Assembly: GCA_013001465.1 (NCBI GenBank) | Contig: JABDMM010000080.1 | Span: forward strand, 1 to 45,123 | DNA length: 45,123 nucleotides | Direction of reading: 5' to 3' | Source of the DNA: Chitinophagales bacterium | GTDB lineage: Bacteria > Bacteroidota > Bacteroidia > Chitinophagales > JABDMM01 | In this document: positions 14,417 to 22,782 of the stretch, piece by piece | How positions within the stretch are numbered: the first letter of the stretch is position 1 | How the letters are laid out: each line of letters starts with the position of its first letter | The notes under the pieces: model-generated | The model's database searches: none | The model's input: only the letters and a program-made list of their open reading frames with translations | What the model was told of the DNA's origin: nothing | Program-made: the position numbers and the translations under genes

Positions 14417-15202
14417 TTATCTTTTGACATTCATATTACTTAAACTAAACAGGTCGATCGCATTTCGTGTCGTGATTTCCTCTACTTTACTTTCCTCTAT
14501 TCCATATATCTCCGCTATCTTCTTGACCACATAAACCAGATAACTGCTTTCATTTCTTTTCCCTCGGTATGGGACCGGACTTAAATATGGCGAATCGGTT
14601 TCAACTACCAGACTTTCTAACGGAATATCAGGTAAAACTTTGTCTAATCCACCATTCTTAAATGTTACAACTCCTCCTATTCCCATCAAAAACTCATTTT
14701 TGATGATCTCCTCAGCGTGTACAACGGTACCTCCAAAACAATGGAATACTCCACGAAGCCTTTCGTCTTTGCTATCCGAAACTGCTTTTATGCAATCATC
14801 AATACTATCTCTGCTATGGATCACGATCGGTAATTCAAGTTCTTTAGCCCATTTTATTTGTGTGTTATAGGCATCTTTCTGTTGTTTGGAGAAGCTTGTG
14901 TCCCAATAATAATCCAGTCCGATTTCACCAATGGCACATATCTCATTCCCGGATATTTTTTCATAGATCACATCCAGTTGAGCTTTATAGTCTTTTTTTA
15001 CCGAGCAGGGATGTAATCCCAACATCGGTATAAAAAAATCCGGATAACTATCCTGCAGACTAAACATGTCATCAATGGTCGCAGTATCTATATTAGGTAG
15101 CAATACTTTCTCTACGCCTATTTCTCTGGCCCGTTCGACGACCTGGTCCAGATCATCATTAAAATCCTTTAAATAAGTGTGTGCATGTGTATCAATGATC
15201 AT
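14417..15202 (-). CDS. tatD: TatD family metal-dependent hydrolase (DNase)
   Basis: 261 residues. TIM-barrel amidohydrolase fold with all metal-site motifs: Asp-Thr-His-Ala-His (4-8), Gly-Glu-Ile-Gly-Leu-Asp-Tyr (about 93-99), Ile-His-Ser-Arg (about 129-132), Phe-His-Cys-Phe (about 154-157) and Glu-Thr-Asp-Ser-Pro-Tyr-Leu (about 206-212). TatD enzymes are 3'-5' exonucleases involved in DNA quality control. The gene lies 11 bases after the polysaccharide deacetylase in the same direction, so the two are probably one transcript. Confidence 0.93.
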   Translation of the reverse strand: MIIDTHAHTYLKDFNDDLDQVVERAREIGVEKVLLPNIDTATIDDMFSLQDSYPDFFIPMLGLHPCSVKKDYKAQLDVIYEKISGNEICAIGEIGLDYYWDTSFSKQQKDAYNTQIKWAKELELPIVIHSRDSIDDCIKAVSDSKDERLRGVFHCFGGTVVHAEEIIKNEFLMGIGGVVTFKNGGLDKVLPDIPLESLVVETDSPYLSPVPYRGKRNESSYLVYVVKKIAEIYGIEESKVEEITTRNAIDLFSLSNMNVKR

Positions 15203-15213
15203 TCAGGCACTAT

Positions 15214-15855
15214 TTAGCCAACTTTCGCTCTTGCCTCCATAACAGGATCCAAGGTCGAAAAGGTATATCCCTTTTCGCTGAATTTTTCAAGATAACGGGG
15301 AAGCATAAACTTTAAATTCTTGTATGCTTTAACAGAATCGTGGAATACAACAATGCTGCCCCTTTCCGTGTTTTTTATGACGTTTTTTAAGCTTTTGCCC
15401 GGGTCTGCTTTTATATCCCAGTCATAACTCAACACATCCCACATTACGATTTGAAAATGCTGCTTTAAACTTTCATACTGCGAGAATTTCAGTTTGCCGT
15501 ATGGTGGTCTGAAAAGAGGTGAGCTTATCCACTCCGACGCACTGCGAACATCTCTTACGTATTCTCCGGGTGAGCTTTTCCAACCGTTCAAGTGATTGAA
15601 ACTGTGATTGCCGATACTATGACCGGCTGCGATTATGTTTTTAACGACTTGTTGTCGGTGTCTGACGTGCTTCCCAAGACAGAAAAAAGTCCCTTCGGCA
15701 TTATACTTTTTTAACTCTTCCAAAACCCACATCGTGATCTCTTCATGAGGTCCGTCATCAAAAGTCAGATAAATTTTCTTCTCATTGGTATCCACCTTCC
15801 ACAATGCTTCAGGAAAGACCTTTCTCAGTATAGTCGGAGATTTGTATATTCTCAT
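15214..15855 (-). CDS. polysaccharide deacetylase (NodB domain)
   Basis: 213 residues from ATG 15855; the frame could begin four codons earlier at a TTG, but the -7 box at 15865-15872 leaves no room. NodB motifs: Thr-Phe-Asp-Asp-Gly-Pro (31-36), His-Ser-x-Gly-Asn-His-Ser-x-x-His (metal histidines), Arg-Pro-Pro-Tyr-Gly, a Trp-Asp segment and Val-Phe-His-Asp-Ser. It removes N-acetyl or O-acetyl groups from a cell-wall or surface polysaccharide. No signal peptide is evident, so it may act in the cytosol or be anchored otherwise. It is divergent from gltX. Confidence 0.88.
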   Translation of the reverse strand: MRIYKSPTILRKVFPEALWKVDTNEKKIYLTFDDGPHEEITMWVLEELKKYNAEGTFFCLGKHVRHRQQVVKNIIAAGHSIGNHSFNHLNGWKSSPGEYVRDVRSASEWISSPLFRPPYGKLKFSQYESLKQHFQIVMWDVLSYDWDIKADPGKSLKNVIKNTERGSIVVFHDSVKAYKNLKFMLPRYLEKFSEKGYTFSTLDPVMEARAKVG

Positions 15856-15860
15856 AATGC

Positions 15861-15885
15861 GGTACAAAAGTATTCTTTTGATACC
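15861..15885. promoter_or_regulatory. divergent-region inverted repeat and -7 box
   Basis: GGTACAAAAG and CTTTTGATACC form an inverted repeat with one bulged base around TATT. The minus-strand -7 box TACTTTTG (15865-15872) of the deacetylase lies in the left arm, so the repeat could be an operator. It may equally arise by chance in AT-rich DNA. Confidence 0.4.
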
Positions 15886-15926
15886 ATAATATTTAATTCT
15901 AATTTTATTGCTCCAATTAAACAGGT

Positions 15927-17459
15927 ATGAAATCAGCTATCAGAGTCAGATTTGCCCCAAGTCCAACCGGTCCACTACATATGGGTGGGGTGCGAACAGC
16001 ATTATATAATTACCTTTTTGCAAAAAAGAATAACGGGACTTTTATACTCAGAATCGAGGATACCGATCAATCCAGATTAGTAACCGAAGCTGAAAAATAT
16101 ATCATCGATGCACTAAAGTGGTGCGGGATCGAACCAGAGGAAGGAGTTGGTTTCGGTGACGGAGAATTTGGTTCCTACAAACAATCAGAGAGAACAGCAC
16201 TATATAGAAAGTATGCGGATACACTGATCGAAAGCGGCAATGCCTATTACGCCTTCGATTCTGCTGAGGAATTGGATGCCAAAAGATCTGATGCGGAAAA
16301 AGAAGGAGAGCGATTTCAATATGATGAATCGACAAGAATGAGTATGAAAAACTCGCTTAGCCTCGATAAGGAAGAGGTGGACCGACATATTGAAAATGGA
16401 AACTTCGTCATCCGTTTCAAAATGCCGGCAAATGAAGAGATCGTTTTTGATGATGTCGTAAGAGATAACGTTATCTATAAAAGCAGTGACCTCGATGATA
16501 AGATCTTGTTAAAAGCTGATGGATTCCCAACTTATCATTTGGCGAACGTAGTTGATGATCATCATATGAAGATCTCACATGTCATAAGAGGAGAGGAGTG
16601 GCTTCCATCAACTCCTTTGCATGTTGTTTTATATAAAGCATTCGGATGGGATCAGCCGATATTTGCCCACCTGCCGTTGATCTTAAAGCCCGGTGGTAAA
16701 GGAAAGCTTAGTAAAAGAGATGGAGCCAAGCACGGCTTCCCTGTATTCCCGCTCGATTGGAAAGATCCAGATAGCGCTGAAATTTCGCCCGGATATAAAG
16801 AAGCTGGTTTTATTCCGGAAGCTTTTCTGAATATTCTTGCTTTATTAGGATGGCATTCCAGTGAGGATAAAGAAGTGTTCACTCTAGAAGAGCTGGTTAA
16901 AGAGTTCGAGCTGGAAAGAGTCGTAAAATCCGGAGCGAGATTCGATTTCGAAAAGGCGAAGTGGCTCAATCAGCAACACCTGATGAGCACAGAGGATAGT
17001 TTGCTGGCTGCAGAGCTGCGAAATTTACTTCTCGAAGAACAGAAAGACTATAATTTAGAATATTGCGAGAAGGTCGTTTCTATGATGAAGGAAAGAGTTT
17101 TCTTCCTTAAGGAGATCCCTTCGGAAGCATCTTATTTATTTGGTGATATCGAATCGTATGATGAAAAAATGGTTCGCAAGAAATTCAAAGCTGAAAATGA
17201 AGCACTTTATCATGAGTTTATCGAGGATATAAATACGCTCGAGAATTTTAATGCTGGATCGATCGAAGCTGCGGTTAAATCTTTCATTGAACGCAAGGAA
17301 ATTGGTTTCGGAGCGATCCTGCCTATAATAAGATTATGTGTTTCAGGAACTGTTCAGGGTCCATCGGTATTTGATATAATGGAGTTACTTGGTAAATCTG
17401 AAGTAATTTCAAGAATGTCGAAGGGCATTGAATATTTTAGTGAGAATCTAGTTAATTAG
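15927..17459 (+). CDS. gltX: glutamyl-tRNA synthetase
   Basis: 510 residues, the usual length. Class I synthetase: the HIGH region is Ser-Pro-Thr-Gly-Pro-Leu-His-Met-Gly-Gly (11-20) and the KMSKS region is Gly-Lys-Leu-Ser-Lys-Arg-Asp-Gly (about 256-263). The C-terminal half (330-510) is the helical anticodon-binding domain. It charges tRNA-Glu in the cytosol; whether it also charges tRNA-Gln cannot be judged. A small basic/acidic protein gene follows four bases later. Confidence 0.97.
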   Translation: MKSAIRVRFAPSPTGPLHMGGVRTALYNYLFAKKNNGTFILRIEDTDQSRLVTEAEKYIIDALKWCGIEPEEGVGFGDGEFGSYKQSERTALYRKYADTLIESGNAYYAFDSAEELDAKRSDAEKEGERFQYDESTRMSMKNSLSLDKEEVDRHIENGNFVIRFKMPANEEIVFDDVVRDNVIYKSSDLDDKILLKADGFPTYHLANVVDDHHMKISHVIRGEEWLPSTPLHVVLYKAFGWDQPIFAHLPLILKPGGKGKLSKRDGAKHGFPVFPLDWKDPDSAEISPGYKEAGFIPEAFLNILALLGWHSSEDKEVFTLEELVKEFELERVVKSGARFDFEKAKWLNQQHLMSTEDSLLAAELRNLLLEEQKDYNLEYCEKVVSMMKERVFFLKEIPSEASYLFGDIESYDEKMVRKKFKAENEALYHEFIEDINTLENFNAGSIEAAVKSFIERKEIGFGAILPIIRLCVSGTVQGPSVFDIMELLGKSEVISRMSKGIEYFSENLVN

Positions 17460-17463
17460 CATT

Positions 17464-17772
17464 ATGCCAAAAAAGAAACCAAAAAAAGGTAAGCCTAAGG
17501 TTCACAAGGACCTGGAAGGCTTCGAAATAAATATCAACGAGTTTGGAGAGCTCAAATCAAATACCAGCGTCGAGGAACTGAATAAATTCCTCAACAAAAA
17601 GGTAGATGATAAAAAGCTTAGAGATCGGGATGACCTAAAAGAAAAATGGGAGGAAGAGTGGGCAGAGGATGAAGAATCTGAAGACGATCAGGTTGATGAA
17701 GATGTCGATCCCGAAAAGATGGAGGATATCGATGATGAAGATCTGGAAAAATTAAAGTCTGAAGATGATTAG
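17464..17772 (+). CDS. small bipolar (basic then acidic) protein
   Basis: 102 residues, no family recognised. The first 15 residues are almost all Lys, Pro and Gly; the last 45 are almost all Asp and Glu with a few Lys. Between them, residues 18-55 look like a short folded piece. Such charge-split proteins may be nucleic-acid or ribosome-associated or act as chaperone-like tails, but that is a guess. It sits between gltX (4-base gap) and the B12-binding gene, whose start overlaps its last 8 bases. Confidence 0.7.
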   Translation: MPKKKPKKGKPKVHKDLEGFEININEFGELKSNTSVEELNKFLNKKVDDKKLRDRDDLKEKWEEEWAEDEESEDDQVDEDVDPEKMEDIDDEDLEKLKSEDD

Positions 17773-18172
17773 ACCTGTCAGGGTTTTGGTTGCTAAAGTT
17801 GGTCTCGATGGCCACGACCGTGGTGTTAAAGTGATCGCTTCCGCATTAAAAGATGAAGGCATGGAAGTGATCTATACCGGTCTGAGACAATCTGCTGCAA
17901 TGGTTGTTAAAGCTGCTCTTCAGGAGGACGTTGATGTTATTGGCATCAGCAGCTTATCCGGTGCACATATGACCATTTTCCCCAAAGTTCTGGAGGAGAT
18001 GAAGCAGCATGATATGAATGATGTTCTGCTTACCGGGGGTGGAATTATTCCTGAAGAGGACATGGCGACATTAAGAAAAATGGGAGTTGGAGAGATTTTC
18101 CCTCCCGGTACGAACACAAAAAACATTGCAGGTTATATTAGAGATTGGGTTAAAGAAAATCGAAAATTTTAA
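17765..18172 (+). CDS. B12-binding domain protein (methylmalonyl-CoA mutase small-domain type)
   Basis: 135 residues, a free-standing cobalamin-binding Rossmann domain. The signature Asp-Gly-His-Asp-Arg-Gly (about 15-20) supplies the histidine that ligates cobalt; Ser-Ser-Leu-Ser-Gly-Ala-His (about 62-68) and Thr-Gly-Gly-Gly-Ile-Ile (about 90-95) contact the nucleotide tail. This matches the C-terminal domain of methylmalonyl-CoA mutase, made here as a separate chain. Its catalytic partner would be a mutase large subunit encoded elsewhere. The enoyl-CoA hydratase gene starts three bases after its stop, pointing to acyl-CoA metabolism. Confidence 0.9.
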   Translation: MIRPVRVLVAKVGLDGHDRGVKVIASALKDEGMEVIYTGLRQSAAMVVKAALQEDVDVIGISSLSGAHMTIFPKVLEEMKQHDMNDVLLTGGGIIPEEDMATLRKMGVGEIFPPGTNTKNIAGYIRDWVKENRKF

Positions 18173-18175
18173 AGC

Positions 18176-18970
18176 ATGATCGCACATTTAGAAGAGTTTA
18201 AAACAATAAGTACCATCATTGAGGATGGATGTCTCATTATTGAGATCGACAGAGAAGATAAGATGAATGCCTTAAACCTCAATCTGATCGAGGAATTAGG
18301 TCAAGTCATGGATTACTTCTATAAACATAAAGAGCTTAATGGAGCTATTATAACCGGAAAAGGAAATAAAGCTTTTGCAGCCGGTGCTGACATTTCAGAG
18401 TTTACCGGCTTTAGCTCTGCGCAGGGTATCGAAATGTCTCGTGCGGGTCATAATGTCTTTAACAAGATCGAGAATGCTCCAAAACCGGTTATCGCAGCAG
18501 TAAATGGATTTGCTCTGGGCGGTGGATGCGAATTGGCTATGGCTTGTCACTTAAGAGTAGCTAGTCCAAATGCAAAATTCGGTCAGCCCGAGATTACATT
18601 AGGTATCATTCCTGGTTATGGTGGAACCCAGCGGTTGGTTCAATTAATTGGTAAAGGGAAAGCTCTGGAATTGTTGATGACAGGAGAGATGATCGATGCT
18701 GAAGAAGCTTATAAACTGGGTCTTGTCAATTATGTGGTCGAAAACGATGCTCTTACAGATAAAGCAAAAGAGTTGATCAAGAAAATCTCAAAGAAAGCTC
18801 CACTGGCTATTCGCTCCGTTATTTGTTCCGTGAACGCTTATTTTCATCCACGTAAGGATGGTTTTGAGCATGAGATAGAACAATTTAGTAAATGCATGGG
18901 TACCGAGGATTTCACTGAAGGTACCTCCGCTTTCTTAGAAAAGAGAAAAGCAGAATTTAAAGGAAAGTAA
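18176..18970 (+). CDS. enoyl-CoA hydratase/isomerase (crotonase family)
   Basis: 264 residues. Oxyanion-hole segments are Ala-Phe-Ala-Ala-Gly-Ala-Asp-Ile (about 64-71) and Leu-Gly-Gly-Gly-Cys-Glu-Leu-Ala (about 112-119). The two catalytic acidic residues of hydratases are present, Glu in Gly-Cys-Glu and Glu in Gln-Pro-Glu-Ile-Thr-Leu-Gly. It adds water to trans-2-enoyl-CoA in beta-oxidation or related routes. It follows the B12-binding gene by three bases and precedes fumC by three bases, so acyl-CoA, propionate-type and TCA steps are co-expressed. Confidence 0.92.
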   Translation: MIAHLEEFKTISTIIEDGCLIIEIDREDKMNALNLNLIEELGQVMDYFYKHKELNGAIITGKGNKAFAAGADISEFTGFSSAQGIEMSRAGHNVFNKIENAPKPVIAAVNGFALGGGCELAMACHLRVASPNAKFGQPEITLGIIPGYGGTQRLVQLIGKGKALELLMTGEMIDAEEAYKLGLVNYVVENDALTDKAKELIKKISKKAPLAIRSVICSVNAYFHPRKDGFEHEIEQFSKCMGTEDFTEGTSAFLEKRKAEFKGK

Positions 18971-18973
18971 TCG

Positions 18974-20371
18974 ATGAAATATAGATACGAAAAAGATACG
19001 CTTGGCAAGGTTGAAGTTCCTGCCGATAAATATTGGGGTGCTCAAACTCAACGCTCAACTCAAAATTTTAAGATAGGTGATGCATCAACCAGAATGCCTA
19101 TGGAGATCATCAGAGCTTATGCAGTCCTTAAAAAAGCGGCAGCATCAACCAATGCAGATCTTGGCATTCTCGATAAGGAAAAGGCGGAAATGATCGCCAA
19201 AGTTTGTGATGAGATCCTCGATGGCAATCTCGACGATCAATTTCCATTGGTTGTATGGCAAACGGGTTCAGGTACGCAAACCAACATGAATGTGAATGAG
19301 GTGATCGCTTACAGAGCTCATGTCTTAAAGGGTGGCGAACTTAGCGATGAGAAAAAATATATGCATCCGAATGACGATGTCAATAAATCGCAATCATCTA
19401 ACGATACTTTCCCAACTGCAATGAGTATTTCAGCTTATAAGATCACAGTTGAAAATCTTATTCCTTCTTTAGAAAAACTGAAAAGTGCGTTGGCAAGTAG
19501 GTCAGAAAAGATGAAAGATGTAGTGAAGATCGGTCGAACGCATTTTATGGATGCAACGCCGGTAACACTAGGTCAGGAATTTTCCGGCTATGTATCACAA
19601 CTGGATCATGCTATTTCTACTGTTAAAAATAGTCTGGATCACCTTTCTGAGTTGGCTCTTGGCGGTACAGCCGTTGGTACCGGTATTAATTCACCAAAAG
19701 GCTATGCTGAAAAAGTAGCAGCGAAGATAAAAGAGTTGAGCGGTCATCCGTTCAAATCAGCTCCCAACAAATTTGAAGCACTTGCGGCCCACGATGCCAT
19801 AGTCGAAGCGCATGGCGCTATTAAAACTGCTGCTGTTAGCCTCATGAAGATCGGGAACGATGTTAGAATGCTTTCTTCCGGACCAAGAAGCGGAATCGGT
19901 GAGATCAATATTCCTGCAAATGAGCCCGGTTCTTCGATCATGCCTGGAAAAGTAAACCCAACCCAGGCAGAGGCATTAACTATGGTTTGTGCCCAGGTAG
20001 TTGGAAATGACGTTGCGATAAATACAGGTGGAATGACAGGACATTTTGAGTTGAATGTCTTTAAACCTGTTATGATCTATAATTACCTTCAATCTGCTAA
20101 ACTGCTCGGTGATGCTGCAGTATCCTTTGCAGTTAACTGTGTGGAAGGTATTGAGCCAAATTTTGCTCGTATTAAGGAAAATCTTGAGAACTCTCTCATG
20201 TTAGTCACGTCTTTAAATCCGCATATCGGTTATTATAATGCAGCAGCTATTGCCCAAAAAGCTCACGAAGAGGGAATCACTCTCAAAGAAGCTGCCCTGA
20301 AACTCGAACTTTTAACTGAAGATCAGTTCGAAGAGTGGGTCGATCCTAAAAAGATGGTTGGAACACTGTAA
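18974..20371 (+). CDS. fumC: fumarate hydratase class II
   Basis: 465 residues, standard class II length. Lyase superfamily signatures: [10 protein letters not shown] (substrate loop), Ser-Ser-Asn-Asp-Thr-Phe-Pro, Thr-His-x-x-Asp-Ala-Thr-Pro (catalytic His) and [12 protein letters not shown]. It interconverts fumarate and malate in the TCA cycle without an iron-sulfur cluster. It is last gene of the gltX-led run; the 106-base gap after it contains TATCTTTA, a possible weak -7 box for the next gene. Confidence 0.97.
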   Translation: MKYRYEKDTLGKVEVPADKYWGAQTQRSTQNFKIGDASTRMPMEIIRAYAVLKKAAASTNADLGILDKEKAEMIAKVCDEILDGNLDDQFPLVVWQTGSGTQTNMNVNEVIAYRAHVLKGGELSDEKKYMHPNDDVNKSQSSNDTFPTAMSISAYKITVENLIPSLEKLKSALASRSEKMKDVVKIGRTHFMDATPVTLGQEFSGYVSQLDHAISTVKNSLDHLSELALGGTAVGTGINSPKGYAEKVAAKIKELSGHPFKSAPNKFEALAAHDAIVEAHGAIKTAAVSLMKIGNDVRMLSSGPRSGIGEINIPANEPGSSIMPGKVNPTQAEALTMVCAQVVGNDVAINTGGMTGHFELNVFKPVMIYNYLQSAKLLGDAAVSFAVNCVEGIEPNFARIKENLENSLMLVTSLNPHIGYYNAAAIAQKAHEEGITLKEAALKLELLTEDQFEEWVDPKKMVGTL

Positions 20372-20477
20372 AAAGTGCTTTCAGCTATTTATTTATATAT
20401 AATAATTTGTTATCTTTACGGCAACCATTTCATTACAATTCGATAGTTTTTCAGTCATCATTACAAGAACCAATCAC

Positions 20478-22742
20478 ATGAAAACCATGAATAGAATCTT
20501 TATCTTTTTACTACTTAGCGTAGTTACATATCTTTCTAATCCTCAAGATATTAAAGCTCAATATCTCCTTGATTCAACCGCTGTTGATACTTCCGTCCTT
20601 CTTTCCGGTCTGGATATTCCCTGGGAAATGAAACTAGGTCCGGATGGTTATATCTACTTTACCGAGAGGTATGGTAGAATTAGCAGAGTTCACCCTGATA
20701 CAGGAGTTCAGGAGGTTTTGGCGGATATATCATCCTCAGTTTTACAGATCGGTGCTGCCGGTTTACTAGGTATAGCACTTCACCCCAGTTTCCTGGATAC
20801 TCCATTTATTTATGTGATTTATACCTATGATGTTGATTCAAGTACCCTTTACATGAATGAACGCCTTGTAAGGTTTGAATTTGACGGGAGTGGACTGATC
20901 AATCAAACTACTTTAATGGATAGTATTGGCGCTAGTTTGTTCGTTGCAGGTTCGAGATTGATCGTTGGTCCGGATAGAAAACTATATGTTACTACAGGAT
21001 GTACACAAGATTTTACTCAGGCACAAAATTTACAGAGCAAATCGGGTAAGTTGTTAAGGTTGAATCTGGATGGTACCGTACCTCAGGATAATCCATATTC
21101 AGGCAATCCGGTTTACAGTTTAGGACACAGGAATCCGCAAGGATTAGATCTACATAATGGTATTATCTACCTGGCAGAGCATGGTCCGCATAATGACGAC
21201 GAGATCAATATAATTCAGGCTAAAGGAAATTATGGCTGGCCAAACGTCGAAGGTTACTGCGACGACACATCAGAAACGCAGTATTGCATTGATTCAATGA
21301 TAGTTGAGCCTTTATATTCTTATATTGCTACTATTGGTATTTCTGAAGTCATGTTTTACGAAGGGAATGCTTTTCCGGAATTTGAAAATTCACTTCTTCA
21401 GTTATCGTTGAAGAACCAGAGAATTTATGTTGTGAAATTGGATTCTAGTGGACAAAATATTCTTTATCAAAACCAATATTTCCATTATGAGTTTGGTCGA
21501 TTGAGAGATATCCTTCAAATGCCGGATGGTCGTTTGTTTGTTGCAGGTCAGCCTCCGCAAAATGATCCATTCAACCACTATATATTTGAACTTAAACCTG
21601 CAGGAATTCCAACATGTGCTACACCTGCAAATCCGGATACAGCGATCAGTAATGATACAGTGACATTTAGCTGGGATCCTGTTCCTGGGGCAACTCAATA
21701 TGAAATTAGGGCAAAAACATTACCGGTAGGCGAGTATCAGAAATTCACGTATCCTGCCGGACAAACGTCAGTTACTTACCCATTTGTGCCACCTGGATTT
21801 TATGGATGGCAGGTATCTGCAAAGTGCGGTACAGTAAAAAGTCCTGTATCTGTTATGGAGATCTTCAAGGTAGGAATTGTGACGCCACCTTCATCATGTC
21901 CGATTCCTGACCCTCCATTTACAAACAATATTCAGAAAACATCAGCACAACTGAACTGGGATCCCGTTGAAGATGCCCAAACACATATCGTTCGTGGTGG
22001 GATCGCCGGATCGAATTTAAATTCCTGGCTTTATTTTGATACAAAAAGTACCAGCAACAACTTCATTGCTTCCGGTTTAACTCCCGGAGTTAGTTATCAA
22101 TGGCAGGTTAGGGCTGTTTGTGATACCGCTGCCGGAGATTCTTCTGGTTGGTCCCAGGTAGGAGCTTTCACAACGTTGATCTGTAGGATCCCTAAACCTA
22201 TACATTCTGTTATCAATACATCGAGCAGTGCGACCTTATATTGGACTCCTGTTAGTAATGCAATATTTTATGAGATCTGGGGCAAGGATGTTAATACTTC
22301 AAGTATCGTCAAATTAATAAGACCTGGTTCGGATACCTCTTATCATGTCACAGGTCTGGATGCGCAAAAAACATATATCTGGTCTGTTTTTACGCATTGC
22401 GATTCCAACAGAAGCTTAATATCAAAGTTTGCATTACCCCCTGATACGATCTCAGGGTCTCCTAAAGGTTCAAGCCTGCAAGGTTCCTATTTTAGTGAAT
22501 TTAGAATCTTGCCAAATCCAAACGATGGGCGATTCACTATCACCTATATATCTACTGAAAAAGTAGACGATGTTAAGGTTCATATTTATGATCATCTTGG
22601 TAAACTGGTACATGAAGAATTGCAAAGTGGGGATGATTTTATCAATAAACATATCGACCTCCAGCATTTACCAAAAGGGGTATACATGCTAGAGATAGGT
22701 AATGACAAGTTCGCGGAAAAGCGAAGGATAGTGTTACAATAA
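20478..22742 (+). CDS. T9SS-exported glucose/sorbosone dehydrogenase-like protein with FN3 domains
   Basis: 754 residues. Signal peptide (1-28), then a PQQ-dependent sugar-dehydrogenase-like six-bladed propeller (about 40-375): Gly-Leu-Asp-Ile-Pro-Trp-Glu, Thr-Glu-Arg-Tyr-Gly-Arg, Gly-Leu-Leu-Gly-Ile-Ala-Leu-His-Pro, Gly-His-Arg-Asn-Pro-Gln-Gly and Glu-His-Gly-Pro. Three fibronectin type III-like domains follow (about 380-460, 470-565, 570-660). A type A T9SS sorting domain ends the protein (about 672-754; Leu-Pro-Asn-Pro-Asn at its start, Gly-Val-Tyr-Met-Leu late). It would oxidise sugars at or outside the cell surface; substrate and cofactor are unproven. A paralogue follows 40 bases later. 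Confidence 0.88.
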   Translation: MKTMNRIFIFLLLSVVTYLSNPQDIKAQYLLDSTAVDTSVLLSGLDIPWEMKLGPDGYIYFTERYGRISRVHPDTGVQEVLADISSSVLQIGAAGLLGIALHPSFLDTPFIYVIYTYDVDSSTLYMNERLVRFEFDGSGLINQTTLMDSIGASLFVAGSRLIVGPDRKLYVTTGCTQDFTQAQNLQSKSGKLLRLNLDGTVPQDNPYSGNPVYSLGHRNPQGLDLHNGIIYLAEHGPHNDDEINIIQAKGNYGWPNVEGYCDDTSETQYCIDSMIVEPLYSYIATIGISEVMFYEGNAFPEFENSLLQLSLKNQRIYVVKLDSSGQNILYQNQYFHYEFGRLRDILQMPDGRLFVAGQPPQNDPFNHYIFELKPAGIPTCATPANPDTAISNDTVTFSWDPVPGATQYEIRAKTLPVGEYQKFTYPAGQTSVTYPFVPPGFYGWQVSAKCGTVKSPVSVMEIFKVGIVTPPSSCPIPDPPFTNNIQKTSAQLNWDPVEDAQTHIVRGGIAGSNLNSWLYFDTKSTSNNFIASGLTPGVSYQWQVRAVCDTAAGDSSGWSQVGAFTTLICRIPKPIHSVINTSSSATLYWTPVSNAIFYEIWGKDVNTSSIVKLIRPGSDTSYHVTGLDAQKTYIWSVFTHCDSNRSLISKFALPPDTISGSPKGSSLQGSYFSEFRILPNPNDGRFTITYISTEKVDDVKVHIYDHLGKLVHEELQSGDDFINKHIDLQHLPKGVYMLEIGNDKFAEKRRIVLQ

Positions 22743-22782
22743 TTGCATTCGGCAGCGCAGCTGTTGGATTGTGGACAGATAC

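Noticed and set aside
22771-22782. GTG start four codons upstream of the second sugar-dehydrogenase-like gene
   Set aside because: The ATG at 22783 begins a standard signal peptide; the GTG would put two charged residues and a Tyr in front of it.
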